NCBI GenBank assembly: GCA_027186245.1
Contig: CP114488.1
Coordinates: forward strand, 880,501 to 944,500
DNA from: Coriaria nepalensis
Lineage: Eukaryota > Streptophyta > Magnoliopsida > Cucurbitales > Coriariaceae
Direction of reading: 5' to 3'
Length of the DNA: 64,000 nt
This document shows, in pieces, positions 1 to 12,500 of this stretch. Made by a program: the position numbers and the translations under genes. The notes under the pieces are model-generated. The model ran no database searches and was not told the DNA's origin. It saw nothing but the letters and a program-made list of their open reading frames with translations. The stretch's first letter is position 1, and every line of letters begins with the position of its first letter.

Positions 1-1535
1 ATTCATAGAAAAAATAGTCGGTAGAAACTGAGGAAATATTCGATATAATTTATAGTTAAAATTTGATCAGAATGAATAAGAATCGATTATAACTATCCGA
101 TTTTATTAAACTGTTAATTTCTTTAGATCTCGATTGCAAATTTTACTGCTTCAAATTATACCAAGAACTTTCTCCTCGAAAACTTTAGCCACTTTAATTT
201 TATTTTCAGAATTCCTTATTCTCTCTTTGTAGATTTATTAAATGATATTTTTAGTAAAACTTAGAAGGTCGAAAAAATTGAAAAACTATATTTCTTCGAC
301 TTCATCATATATATATATATATAAATTATTAATCTTCGTAATCCTTTATATATATATATATATATAAATTCAAATAGAAGTGTATTTATTTTTATATAGA
401 AAAAAAATAAAATATATTGTCAAAATAATAATGTATAAAGAATTAATATTTTCATATAATTGTATTAGAATTGTTGATTTCAGTTTTTCTTAAATAAATA
501 ATCTATTTAAAATAAAATTCAAAAAATTATTTCTATTCGTGAATGGTTTGGTGATGAGTGGTCAAACAATTGATGTTGACTTGTGTAGGCGTTCACAAAT
601 TCACATGATGTAAATAAATAGGTCAAATAGACAAAAGCAGCAAGAGGACCATATTAAACGTTACTTTCTTAGGCGTGTTGTGATGATGGTCATAAGCAAG
701 AGGCCCATTGTTATAGTGAATGGCAGTTTATAAGATGATTGAGCTCTTCGAGTAACCAATTAGGAATTACATATCAACGAGACTTACTACAATGTAACAG
801 GCTTGACACTTGACCAATAAGTTAGTATTACGAGGGCCAACATATTTGTTATCATGTACCACATCTCTTTTCATCACAAATCTTTTAGGAAGATCCCTTA
901 TTTCATTTCATAAATTCTTATAATATTTTAATATGTTAATCTTCTTTTTGATAAGAGTAGATCACCGATGAAATTGGTGTAGTAACTTTCCACCGTGTTA
1001 GAAGAAGCCATGGAAGTAAAAGTTGTTGATTGTTTGCTTTTTTTTTTTTTAATAAAGGTGTCGTAATTAATGGAATATGTTAGAGGATTGATTATTTATG
1101 AATTAATAAGTAATCATAGCAGATCATTTTTAGGTTATAGTTTTTTCACATAAATGAACCCAATTGCCCCTTTGTATACATAGATAGGCATGTTTCGGTT
1201 ATAGTTTATATATATATATAGATATGTATAGGAGAATACACAAATGCACCCAATTGCCCCTTCGTATACATAGGTATGTTTCGGTTATAGTTTTTCACAT
1301 AAGCAAGGTCAAAGCAGATCATGTTAGAAGATTGATGACTCACATAAATGCACCCAATAAGAAGTAATCAAAGCATAACATTTTTCGGTTTTTTATGACA
1401 TTTAATGATCTTTACTGACTTGTAATGAGATTTTTCTTTCGGATTTAAATAATGACATTTGATTTTTAAACATGTAATTTGGAATTAACATTTAGGAAGG
1501 AAAAATACTAAATTAAAGGTAAGTAATATAAAGAG

Positions 1536-1571
<36 letters not shown>

Positions 1572-1664
1572 ATGTGATATGTTATAAAATTCTTCTGATA
1601 CATTAATCACATAATCAACATGAAATTAGTATGAAAGGTTGCATATTTTAATGTTAACAACTTT
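1..1664. other. Gene-free AT-rich flank
   Basis: No convincing coding region on either strand. The stretch is AT-rich and holds (AT)n microsatellites near 307-322, 347-366 and 1538-1566, plus a pair of direct repeats at 1147-1292 listed separately. The last part is 3' flank of the minus-strand PSK gene. Confidence 0.6.
1147..1292. repeat. Pair of ~55-60 bp direct repeats
   Basis: The segment at about 1147-1207 recurs at about 1239-1292. Both copies share ACCCAATTGCCCCTT, then GTATACATAG, then ATGTTTCGGTTATAGTTT, separated by a short (TA)n run. A further fragment (CACATAAATGCACCCAAT) lies near 1339. This looks like a local tandem duplication in non-coding DNA. No function is visible. Confidence 0.7.
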
Positions 1665-2097
1665 TCATGGATTATGATTTTGGGTATAGATATAATCAGT
1701 GTGAGCCGCCAAGCTCCGACGCATCAAGCAATCTTCTGCCGGAATCGACCCCTCACAGCTCTCATCCACCACAACTCCATCTTCTGCCTCAACATCCTGT
1801 TGATCAAAACCCAAAATAACAAATTCCATGAGCTTTTATTTAGAGTTAAAAAGAAAAAATTTCAATCTAATTAATTATATACTTCAAAATTTTAAACCTC
1901 ACTAAAGATTATTAAAAGAGCTACTAATATATATGTACATATATATATATATATATATATAGCCTGAAATTTGAACGTACCACTAGTTGAATAGAGGAGG
2001 CAGAAGCTTGAGAGAAATATGGGGCAGGGCGGGCAGCATGGGCAAGAGAATAAGAGATGAGAAGGATGGTGAAGAGCAGAGTGATAAGCTTTGACAT
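1665..2097 (-). CDS. PSK: Phytosulfokine (PSK) precursor, two exons
   Basis: Precursor of the secreted disulfated pentapeptide growth hormone phytosulfokine. Exon 1 (2097-1981) encodes 39 residues starting MSKLITLLF, a typical hydrophobic signal peptide ending near HAARPAP. The intron (1980-1797) begins GTACGT, ends CAG and contains an (AT)n run. Exon 2 (1796-1665) encodes 43 residues: an acidic stretch, [21 protein letters not shown], then the hormone core YIYTQ preceded by acidic D, and a short tail NHNP before TGA. The total is 82 residues, within the family range. The C-rich and RRSL segment upstream of HTDYIYTQ is typical of PSK precursors, where a subtilase cleaves and TPST sulfates the two tyrosines. 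The plus-strand and other-frame ORFs here are shadows. Splice sites are inferred from sequence; the family call is very secure because the pentapeptide is exact. Confidence 0.93.
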
Positions 2098-2165
2098 TAG
2101 TTTGAGCTTTAGTTTCTTTCACAACTTGAGTTTTTAGTGTATTTTGGAGGAGGCCAAACTGAGGA

Positions 2166-2172
2166 ATTTATA
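2166..2172 (-). promoter_or_regulatory. Candidate TATA box of the PSK gene
   Basis: On the minus strand TATAAAT lies about 70 bp upstream of the PSK start codon, which would leave a short 5' UTR. A GA-rich tract (2186-2217) lies just further upstream. Position and sequence fit a core promoter; transcription start is not shown. Confidence 0.5.
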
Positions 2173-2320
2173 GAAAAGACCAAAGAAGAGAGAGAGAGAG
2201 AGGGAGAGAGACAGAGAGTTAATGACAACTATGGACAATGGACCAAAGTTATACTTTTAATAAGATATAAATAATTAAAAAGGAATTTAGAAATTAAAAA
2301 TAAGTAATCCATAATATATG

Positions 2321-2364
<44 letters not shown>

Positions 2365-5300
2365 ATTGATGGTTGACTTTAAAAAATGAAATTGGATTCG
2401 ATCCGAATTATATATATTCAGACTTATTTGAATATATTATGTAAATTATATAAAATATTGATATATTATATAAATAGTTAGATCAAGATTTAATGTAATC
2501 TATACCATAAGTTCTGATATATATGAATAGAATCCAAGCTCCTAAAAATTAATTTTTGTGAGTTTTAAATATAAAATCTCGAGATAAAATTTCAAATATA
2601 TTTTTAATTATTGGGCCAAGTGATTCCAATTTTTTTTTTTTTATAGCCAAAAACCAACAGATTATAGTTAACTAACTTGTATAAGACATAGTTACAGCAA
2701 CTAAACAATTTTTTAAAAGATTAGTAAAGTAATAGGTACATTAAAAGAATATTAAAGGGGGGATGCCGTGACATTGAAACAATGATGAAGTGGAATGTTT
2801 TTTTTTTTTTTTTTTTTTTGTTTGAAGATTTTGTGCATTAGGAGGGAATGAATTGATACGGAATTATGGATTAGGGATTAGAAAGAAGAAAGAGTTAGGC
2901 TGAAAACCAAAAAGGAAAGCAGTTCACTTTTTTTAAGATAACACGATCAAATTTACCGACATCGAGCAATATAGTCCTACCCAAAAAAAACAAAGTCACG
3001 TGTTTAATAAGGAATATATATATATGGACTGACCAAATCATCATCTACTACAAGATTGTTATCACATGATTACTTATTTATTTTTCTAAACAACATCAGG
3101 TTAGATAATTTATCCAAAATTAATATGAGTCTTGTCTCTTGACTATCTCAAGTTAGTTATAATCTCATTGAATCCTATATACACGGTTGTGATTGATCCG
3201 CGAATCTACCCGATTATTCTTCTGTCTTTACTTAGTAAATTCTTCATCCTTACGTATTAAATCATCGTGACCTAATTTTTTTGTTTTTTTGTTTTTTTTT
3301 TTTAAATATTCGTCATGAACTTACGGAGAATTGTCGGAAAGTGGGTTTCATACCTAATTAGAATATTGATCAGAAACATTTTTCTTCATGTTCACAAGTA
3401 AGATTCCAAGTAAGATTCGTTTCATGTGAAGTTTATATAGATTCGTGAAATCATTACGTTACATGTTCAATTAGGACAAATGAATTTTGTGATGTTCATA
3501 CTGGTTTGTTTGTTTGGTTTTTTTTTTTTTTTTTTTCTCTCTTTAAAGAATGTTTGACTGATAAGGCAAAAGAAAGAGACTTCAGAGTTGAAATTATGCA
3601 TGCATGGCTTCTTCATTTATTTAGTCTAAAGATTTTCATTTTAACCCCTTTCGGTGGCTATATTTTTCATTTCTTTCACATTTTTTTTGTTTACGTACCT
3701 TGGGGTTTTTTTATGCTCCGGGGAGAGCGGGTGGGATCGGATCGGAATTATCGGAAAATATTATTATACAAATTTAATAATTTATAATTCTTCTTGTGAT
3801 TGAATTTTCAAATTTCTTTATTTAAGAAGTATGAAATATAGGATGTTTACCTATATACTCAATTATAATTTTTATTTTCTTTTTAGTTGTATTTTTTATT
3901 TTTAGTTTGTGATGATCAATTAATTCGAGTAAAAATTAAAAGAAGAGAATTTATATCGTCACTTTCTGTAGATCTAAGAGATCTTAAACTAACTATCTAG
4001 AAGAAGCTAAACATACAAACTTTTGGAACAATGTGCTTGATCGAGGCGTAAATATATATTGATTGATTGAATTATAACTTTGCTTAAAAATAAAGTCAAA
4101 AGGAGGAGCTAGATTCTAGACAAGAGGACTAGCAATCGCATGCTTTTTAGTGTAAACATGATGCACAAACTAAACCGTCTTCAAGAAAATGAGCTAAATT
4201 ACTATATGTTTTCATACTTATATGAAATATATATAGCACATTTATGAATGAATAAAAGATTAATATAGTTTATTTATTAATTAATAAAATATAGTTTTGG
4301 AGTTTGAATGTAAATATTTGTTGGAGTAATTCTAATTATTTTCGGAAGAGATTTTTAAATTATATAATCTCGGATTCAAAAAATAGTTTCGGCATATTAA
4401 TTTCATTATAATATAGTAAGATGTCAAGCTAACCTAAAATGAAAAAATGTAAAATTCACATTTAGCTCGAACTATTCCTATTTTTTATTATTATTGTATC
4501 TGTTTGCATCATTATTTCTAATTTGTGAAATTATGTTAATGTAAAACTCTCATCCTTAGAAAGAAAATTTAGATGTTCAATTTCATCTTGTTACCTTTGC
4601 TTAATCTCGCCAAACAAAATCATATGTGCATTTTCAGGAAATTAACCATTTGGGATTCGGATGAAATTGGATTCTAGGTACAAATTGTGTGGGTCCTAAG
4701 TTAATTAATGTCTTTTTGGGGGTCAAAATGACATAAGATCTAGAAGCAATCTATGTGAATGTACAGATTTCCTTTTATCCATGTTTGTATGTTAGTAGGC
4801 CCATCATTAGGCTGGACCTAGACAAGGCTCAGCCTTATCCTATCATTGGGCTTACGATTTGAGAGTAATGGAGTCCAACTGTCCATTATAAACCCAGTCT
4901 CGGGGCCCCGTAAGCCTTACAGCTCAAATACTTACATTTTGATTACGATTAGAGACTGAAAGAGACACCTCTATCTACTTTATGTCATGTTCCTAGCAGT
5001 GAGGAACAAGGGACTAGTACACTAGTCACATTTCAATAATTGAGATTCGTCAAAAGTAACAGTCAACAGTCAGCACTCATCACCATTTATATATATATAT
5101 ATATATTATTTCAATACATTATATAGAATAATAAAATGTATTGGGGTTCGATCGGACTTTTTCATAAAATCAGTTTTCGGTCGGAATTGGGAGGGGGGGG
5201 GGAGGAATTCTGATCGAGGACAAGTTTTAACTGATTATATATATATATATATATTTCCTTTTCATCCCTAGTGTATAGTAGCTCGTCCCCTTTTTTTCTC

Positions 5301-6454
5301 TTGTATGCACAGCCGGACAACCCTGTCTCTCCTTCCCTCTTGAGCCGCCGCTCCTCTGCCGATTTCTGATCAGCCCCTTCCTCCTTAGTGTGAAGTGAAA
5401 AATGATTTGGATGGAAAGATTCCTTCTTCATCTCCTTCTACTCTTCCTTTCTTCCTCTTCTTCCTACTCCTCTACAAATTATGGAGAAGACACAACAACA
5501 AAAATCATGGAGAATTTTTCATGAATGATTTAATAGTTTGTTCTTTGGTAGATGGTGAGTTTGTTCTTTGTATCAAATGAGTTAATCGTTTTTATTAATC
5601 ATTTTATAGTTAACAATTGAACCTTCTTTCAATTAGCTTATGAATTTTTGACCGTAAATGCTGTCTTCATATCTTTTGAATACAGGGAAGGGTCGGAATC
5701 ATAACTTTCTACAGAGTTAGAATAGAGATTAAGAAGAAGAAAAAAAAAAAAAAAAGTATACCGCCCCAATCACCCCCCGCCTCACTTACCGTCGGTATGG
5801 GGGAGGTCGGGAGAAATGATTAGACCGATCGAGACTTTATATCTCAAATATTGATTTGAAGTATTAACTTCCGACCGGTACCGACCCGTTTGCATATAAC
5901 TTCCCGTAAGCACCGAATACATTTTCCATCTCTATAAGCTTGACCCACGAATTCATACAATAGACAAGATTAATAATTTCGATAAGTCTCAATCTATATT
6001 GTCTAAATATAAATAAATCATAAATTTTTCGCAATACAGTAAGATTTCAACCTATATTATTTTATAACTCTTAAAACATTTTTATTTCGGGTGCCTTTTT
6101 AATTAAATTCTTGGTATTTTAAAAAATTATAAAATTCCAATTGGAGAATCCAAATTTTGAAAACACTCCTCTCAATATATGTTCTACCTGCTAGCTACCA
6201 CCAACTCTCACACTGTTTGATGAAGTGCTCCAAACAGAAAAACAGTTGCTTTAGTACTTGTTTCTTTGAATCTTTTTAATTACAGCAATAAAGGAAAAGA
6301 ACAAAAACAAAAAACCAAGCAAAAGCATTTTTTAAAAGAAGGAATCTTAATGCACATGAATCGTTCTAGCAAACTTCTGAATCTAGCATATTAAACAAGA
6401 ACATGTGTTGTAAAGCGTTCTCTAGCTTCTTCCCCATCCAATCCTTTTTCCATT

Positions 6455-6494
6455 CACACGCGTGCGCGCGCGCACACACATGTATATATAACCG

Positions 6495-6526
<32 letters not shown>
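6455..6526. repeat. Compound (CG/CA)n-(TA)n microsatellite
   Basis: From 6455 to 6490 every step alternates pyrimidine and purine: CACACGCGTG, then (CG)n, (CA)n and (TA)n. After a short interruption an (AT)n run continues from about 6498. Such a tract is the classical sequence class able to adopt Z-DNA. Plus- and minus-strand ORFs crossing it are artefacts of the repeat. Confidence 0.8.
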
Positions 6527-6529
<3 letters not shown>

Positions 6530-6989
6530 CGTTGGGTCGGTTAATTGCAGCTTTGCAACTAAGAAAACTAAAAGACAGAATATTCACCAAAAAGCAAACC
6601 CTAACGTACGTGCATGTGCGTATATATGTATATATGAAGTTATGGAAAACAATATGGCTATCTAGCTATGAAGTTGTCGTTAGTACTAAAATGAAGTAAG
6701 GAAAGATACAAAATGGGGAGAGACCTTTAAAAAGAGAGAAGAGGTACTACTTTTGGACATATAATTGCCTTTTTTCAGTGTCGGCCTCATGCTGACCATC
6801 TTATAAGCAAATGGCTACAAGTGTTTTTTCTTTGCTTTTGCTTCTTTTCATCCCTCTCAACCATCTTTTCCAACCACAATGATGATTCTGGCTACTTGTT
6901 TAGACCCTCTATAGTTGTACTAGCTAATGAATGGTCACTTTGGCCAAATTGATTTTTTTAAACCTCTACTTCGAGTCGAACTTAGCTTA

Positions 6990-7461
6990 CAAATTTATCT
7001 AGTTTCCCCTGAATTACTATCTTTTATAAGTAATTTCCATATACTATTCTCAAGTTAGAATATACTTTCTTAAACTTTTTATTTACCCGGAATTTATTAT
7101 TTTGTATATTATGATCCTTCTTCCCCTAAATTTTCTTATTTTATAATTTTACCTCATAGATAGAGCTTAAGCTACATCAATGAAGGTTTGAGTTCCATTA
7201 AAGGACCTCGATCTCTAGTCATGGACCTCAAAACTCCTTAACAACAAACTCCATTAATGGGATAAACATATAAAATAAAAATTTAGGTAAAAAATATATA
7301 ATTTTTTTTAGGGTCACAAATATAAAAAATGATAAATTATAAGTAAATAAAAAAATTTAAGGAAGTATATGAGAATAATTTAAGAGGATTATTTATAAAG
7401 AATGATAATTTATGGGGTTAGGGACGTAATGATAGTTTAAGGGGATATGTATAATTTATCC
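6990..7461. mobile_element. MITE-like inverted-repeat element, copy A
   Basis: The left part (CCCCTGAATTACTATC, then CTTTTATAAGTAA, then TTCTCAAGTTAGAATATAC) recurs in reverse complement in the right part (GATAGTTTAAGGGGATATG at the far end, GAGAATAATTTAAGAGG further in). The element is therefore nearly self-complementary over its length. A shorter member of the same family lies at 55066-55363. There is no coding capacity, so this is a non-autonomous DNA element; the boundaries are approximate and no target-site duplication was identified. Confidence 0.65.
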
Positions 7462-8240
7462 TATTTATATTTAACAACAGTGTTAGTGTGACAAACTCAA
7501 TCACATCACCATTTCGGAACTTTGTCATATTGACTTAAACAACTACCAGTCCATCCACACTCTCTCTATTGAATCTTGCTTTTCAAACCAAGATACATGC
7601 AGTTTGGGGATCAAAATTCAGATTCCAGATTATTTTGAAAATTCAGATTCATGAGATTTGGTTACCCAGCAAATCCCATTAATTGATCTCTCCTCTAATC
7701 TATTTTTTCAATAACATTTCATCTTTTTTTGTGTTCAATCCGATGTATGTTATTGATATCTTTTTGAAAGTTAATCAACAAAACACCCACGAGATGAAAC
7801 GATATCTCATCTTGAAGTAAATTTTAGATGCTATATGATTAAAAAAAAGCATAAAACAAAGTTTACATGTTAGTCTTTCAACATGATTAACTCATAATAC
7901 ATATTAATAGCAAATATTCCAATTATTTAAGTGATTACATCAAATGGTCACTTTCTTTAGAAGAGCAAATGCCATTTTCTCTCTTATGCTAAGAACATTG
8001 TTCCTAACCATGATGACAATAGGGGCGAGCTCTTAAACCCACTTTCCCCACTAAAATAATTGAATTATTTTATTTATTTAAGGTATGATTCGTTTGGAAA
8101 TTTACTTAGGGTAATAATTTAATCCCATTTAATTTTTGATTAAGAGGCCTAATTGGTACGTAATTTCTAATGTAAGCCATACTTTCCACCACTTAAACTA
8201 TGCTTAATAGTTCACGTTTCATTACATTGTTACAAGGATT

Positions 8241-8272
<32 letters not shown>

Positions 8273-8811
8273 TTTAAGTTAAATATCTTAGAATAATTTG
8301 TAGGTAAATTAAAAGGGAAGCTACGGTTCAACTCAATTTCAGAAAAATAATATTTTGATCCACTTATTAAAATTATATATATAAATTCCTTTAATTTTAA
8401 ATAAAAATTAATCAATTAATTTCAATCACATATATAATTATATTCTAAATATATGAACATATAATCATATATATATATATAATTACGAGAAGTCTATCTA
8501 CTATACACAGTCAACTAAAATAATTCTCATGAGCCATGAACGTACAGTAATCCTCTCGGCTCAGCCAGCTTCAGCCGAGCCATACACCTGGATACACGTC
8601 ATGGGTCTTCAATTTTATTGGCTTCTCACACGCTTCTTCAATCATACTATTACACGTATCTTAAGTGGAACCCAGCCGTCTTTGTTTTCCTTCTTGTTGT
8701 CGGAACCACAAGCTTAAGTCATCCATCACAAAAAGTTAAGGTTGCCCAAAAAGAACTCAAGTCCAACAACATAGTGCCACCTGACTCGAAATATAACCAC
8801 AAAAACCAAAA

Positions 8812-9189
8812 ATGGCCCTACTCAATACACTTAATTACTACTATGTCCACACCTTGTTTGCCAATAAATTCCAATCCCCTACGCTGCAATTCTTCCCTTT
8901 CCTCCTCCTTACTTCTTCCCTTCTCTTACTAAGCAAAAATTCTGCTTCCAAAACATGTTGTCCACTTTCCCCCAGCTTCTGCTCAATTCCTACCCAGTTT
9001 TCGAAATCCCAATCGACGGTGGCTTTACGCCATGGGAATGCCCGAATGACCCTTTCTCACCCTTTCACTCGCCTGAACCCGTTGTTTCAAATTCCGGATC
9101 GGACTTTTTTCAATCCCCCAAACTGGTCGTCTCGGGGTCGGATTCCGACTACCCAAACCCGAACCTGGACAAACCGAGTCCGAACCTGA
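8812..9189 (+). other. Upstream ORF overlapping the bZIP start
   Basis: An ATG at 8812 in a favourable context (AAAATGG) opens a 125-codon frame that runs past the bZIP start at 8955 and ends at 9189 in another frame. If the bZIP mRNA begins upstream of 8812, initiation here would compete with the main start. The peptide (starting MALLNTLNYYY) has no recognisable domain and does not resemble the conserved sucrose-control uORF of group S1 bZIPs. It could equally be chance or lie outside the transcript. Confidence 0.25.
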
Positions 9190-9587
9190 GTCAGGACCCG
9201 GACGAAACGGAATTACCGAATTTCCTCCAGGCATCGGCCGTGGACGAGCTTAAGAGGCGGCGGATGATATCCAACCGGGAGTCGGCTAGGCGATCGCGCG
9301 TGCGTAAACAAAGGCATTTAGAAAACCTAAGGAACCAAGTGAACCGGCTTAAAGTCGAAAACCAAGACTTATCGAACAGGTTACGGTTTTTGTTGTTCTA
9401 TTGTCACAGTGCGAGGACGGAAAATGATCGGCTCCAGTCTGAACATAGGGTGCTCCGGCAAAAATTTTCGGACATACGTCAAATATTAATTTTCCGGCAA
9501 CTCCAGAAATTACCACCTGCATTGCCGTACAGTAATAGTACTCCCACGATTATATCCGAACAAATTACCCCACCAATAATTACGTAA
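8955..9587 (+). CDS. bZIP transcription factor (group S-like), intronless
   Basis: A 210-residue basic leucine zipper DNA-binding protein of the nucleus. The N-terminal ~95 residues are rich in P, S and D (likely regulatory). The basic region near residues 96-115 contains the invariant N-x7-R as NRESARRSR, followed by VRKQRHL. Leucines then recur every seven residues (ENL, NRL, QDL, RFL), with one heptad position replaced by Ala (CHSA), and resume (DRL, RVL). The short length, single exon and NRESARRSRxRKQRHL signature match plant group S bZIPs, which bind ACGT-core elements as dimers. The N-terminus MLSTFP and divergent zipper suggest the bZIP4-8/43 side of the group rather than S1, and no sucrose-control uORF was recognised upstream. 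Paralogue identity is not assigned. Confidence 0.92.
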   Translation: MLSTFPQLLLNSYPVFEIPIDGGFTPWECPNDPFSPFHSPEPVVSNSGSDFFQSPKLVVSGSDSDYPNPNLDKPSPNLSQDPDETELPNFLQASAVDELKRRRMISNRESARRSRVRKQRHLENLRNQVNRLKVENQDLSNRLRFLLFYCHSARTENDRLQSEHRVLRQKFSDIRQILIFRQLQKLPPALPYSNSTPTIISEQITPPIIT

Positions 9588-12500
9588 CTCAACTATTAGA
9601 TCATATCATAAGGACCTTATTATCAATATTCAAATTATATAAAGAGCAACTATATATTATATGTATATATAGATGGAGGGGGTTATAGTATTTTTGACGA
9701 AGGGTGATTTTGCAAAAACCTTGGGTTATATTATATATTATAGTATTCTGTAAAAAGAAATTAAATAGTATTATATATAAATATATATATTAATGCTAGT
9801 GTTCTTGTTGTTTTTTCTGGTTGTCAAGTATCGACCAAGTAAAGAATTGGAATTGTCTTTCTACTCGAGCTCCTCCACCTTCATTACTATAAACTTACTT
9901 TATAACCTTAATCGGTGCATGATTCCGTAATTTTAATTTATATAGATTGGGACACATACATGGAGCTAGCATTAGTAATCGGTAAGCACGCATGAAACAT
10001 CTTAAATGACGGGACCACCGTATGTGCGATCGGTAGAACGAGTATCCAAAATACTTGACAGTCCGTATCAAATTCTTATCAATTACAACGTTATCTAATT
10101 TAAGTACCCAGCTCCAATTTGATTAAAGAAAACAAAAAACAAAAAATTGTTTCAGATCCACTTAAGAAAAAGGTAGAGAAGTACACTGAAAGTAGTCATT
10201 TTCGTTCCCATTTCTAGTTTTCCTTGATTGGTGTCGCATTGAGTGCAAAGAAGATGGGAACTTTATAATTCGTGTGTAATATATATAATATGAAGTTAAG
10301 TGGGGCTAATGAATTTAAATAAAGAAAAACTAATCTGAGCAGCATAGGGCCCGCATTGTGTGATTAAAGTGTACTGGATGCATTCGTCACCTGCTCTCAA
10401 TTTGATTGCGTTATTACAAAAAGTAAACATATTTATACCGGTTCACAACCTAAAGTTTGTCTCAGCAGCAGCTCATTTCCACAGTTCTTAATTTTCTTTG
10501 TTCCTCTGGAAGATATTTGTAGTACAGTTTGCAACTCGAACGACATTTTTTTCATAGCTAGTCTTGTGTAAATCGCATCATTCATGTTAGCAAAAACGTT
10601 GAAACTAAAAGAAACATTATCAGACTTGTTCAGGAGTGGGTGCCGCTTCATACCGACTCAGCAATCCGGACCGTGCAATACTTCATCTAAGGGACCACGC
10701 AAGTGAATATGAAATTGGGCGTATTTGTGCCAGCTCATATAGGCTGATTATTCCCAGTCTCTAATTTCTTCTTCACGAGCAGGCTTCTATAAGGATTGTA
10801 GCTAAACTCATGAACACACTCTATAACCAAGTTAACTAACTTGAGCCGTGAAAAACAACCAAGCGAAGATGATCACAGATATACTCTCAAAAACTGCAGC
10901 ACAAGGGGACTAGCTGCTGGCACAACACATTGTTTAGTTACATAATAACATAATCGTTTGCTCTATTTTAGCCGTAGGCGTATCTTTCCCCGCCAATGGA
11001 TTTCTCCATTTGAAAGAAGAAGAAAAAAAAAAAAAAAACAACTTCATTACGCAAACGAGAAAAGGGACGGGCGTGTCAAAAAAATCTTCCGGCCATAATC
11101 ACTCCCTAGTTTTCTAACAATATCCTGATCATCTTTATATTCCAAGTTATTATGATTCTCCGAGGAATCTGGCTCTTAGTAGCGAAGAAGATCTGGAACA
11201 AAAGTCTAATTACATAATAGTTTAGATACAGATCATTATACTTAAGCTTCAAAACACTATTTTAATACCCACTCACCCATTACTGTATATGCAAATCGGG
11301 ACATTGAAAACAACATAAAAAATAACAACAATAATTAATAATAATAATTGTAGAAAAATTTGCATGCTTAGTATAATTTGTGGAGTTAAAAAAGCAACAT
11401 GTAGAGATTCAAGTTGCACAAGTCTATCTCAAGTATTGGACCCAGTAACTATCGTGCTGTGGGAGTAGGTATAGATAGCAACCAACATTAAATCACACTA
11501 TAACACAAATAAATAAATAATTTATTTATTTATTATTATCTTTTTTGACAGGATGTTTTAGGGCATACATTGTTCCTTCTCTCGTCTCTTCTTCCTTGCT
11601 TCGGTTCTAAGTTATAAATAAGACCACAAAAACATTAATTTAATTAAATTAAATTAAAGTTATTAATAATCAGAAGGCAAACAAATAATCATTCTCCTTT
11701 TTGGCCCAAATGTCACGCCTTGGAAATTTTTTATTGAGTTATTAATTATAAAAATAAATCAACAAATCATATTATATTTTTATGTGGGGTATGCTTCTAC
11801 ATCAATCAACCAACTATATATGATAGGATCTTTCATTTTAATCGTAGTTGAGAGCTGATCACTTATTCACTACATTTAAAAATGTGTTCAATCATTACAA
11901 TACTAAGAATTGTCAATCCCGATCTCCAATCCTTAGACTTCTCATCCTAAAATTAATTAGGAAATGAAAGTTAAAAGTCTAGTAAAATAAAATTTTAAGG
12001 TTAATATATAAGTTTCTTTTTTATTACAAAAGAAAAAGTTATCCGAAAAAATGAGAGCTTCTTAAAACAATTAAACTATTAGAATTCTCAGACAAAATAA
12101 TATTTAGAAATTTGGGATAGTCGTAAAAATTGGTCGGATTTAATGCAAAAGTTAATTAGTGTATCCGGACATGATAAGAAACATAAGTTGGAGGAACACT
12201 TGGTAAATTAGTTGAAAAAGACGCGAGAAAAATATGTCTACAAAAATATATATATAAGATCATAAGTTAAATTTATATGAATGTGTACATTCCGGAAGCA
12301 TTTTTTTAGCTTTCTATATATTTTGGTAGGTGACAAGCCGTGGCCATTGGCCTACGACATCAAAATCTATCATTTAGGGATCAGTTGTACTATTTTAGCA
12401 TTTTTTTTATTTGTTCGTTAGTTTAGTGGGGTGTGTAATTTTATTTTAATTCGAATTTGTGGATTGGTTTAGGGTTTTTTTTTGGATGACTTCAATATAA

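Larger units (their letters stand above)
2218..8800. other. Long gene-free region
   Basis: I see no supported gene here. Short ORFs near 3506-3787, 5162-5580 and 6366-6699 are built on homopolymers or (AT)n/(CA)n runs and show no family motif. Content includes (AT)n microsatellites (2323-2360, 5089-5106, 5238-5253, 8240-8272), homopolymer T, A and G runs, a compound alternating purine-pyrimidine tract (6455-6526) and one MITE-like element (6990-7461), the last two listed separately. Confidence 0.55.

Noticed and set aside
1674..1874. 66-codon plus-strand ORF
   Set aside because: It is antisense to PSK exon 2; the minus strand gives a clear signal-peptide plus YIYTQ precursor.
1892..2122. 76-codon minus-strand ORF starting MKETKAQ
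   Set aside because: Out-of-frame reading of PSK exon 1 that runs into the (AT)n intron; the ATG at 2097 in another frame gives the true exon.
6366..6699. Overlapping ORFs on both strands
   Set aside because: Both are translations of the (CA/CG/TA)n microsatellite and show only YIYIYI or CARAH runs.
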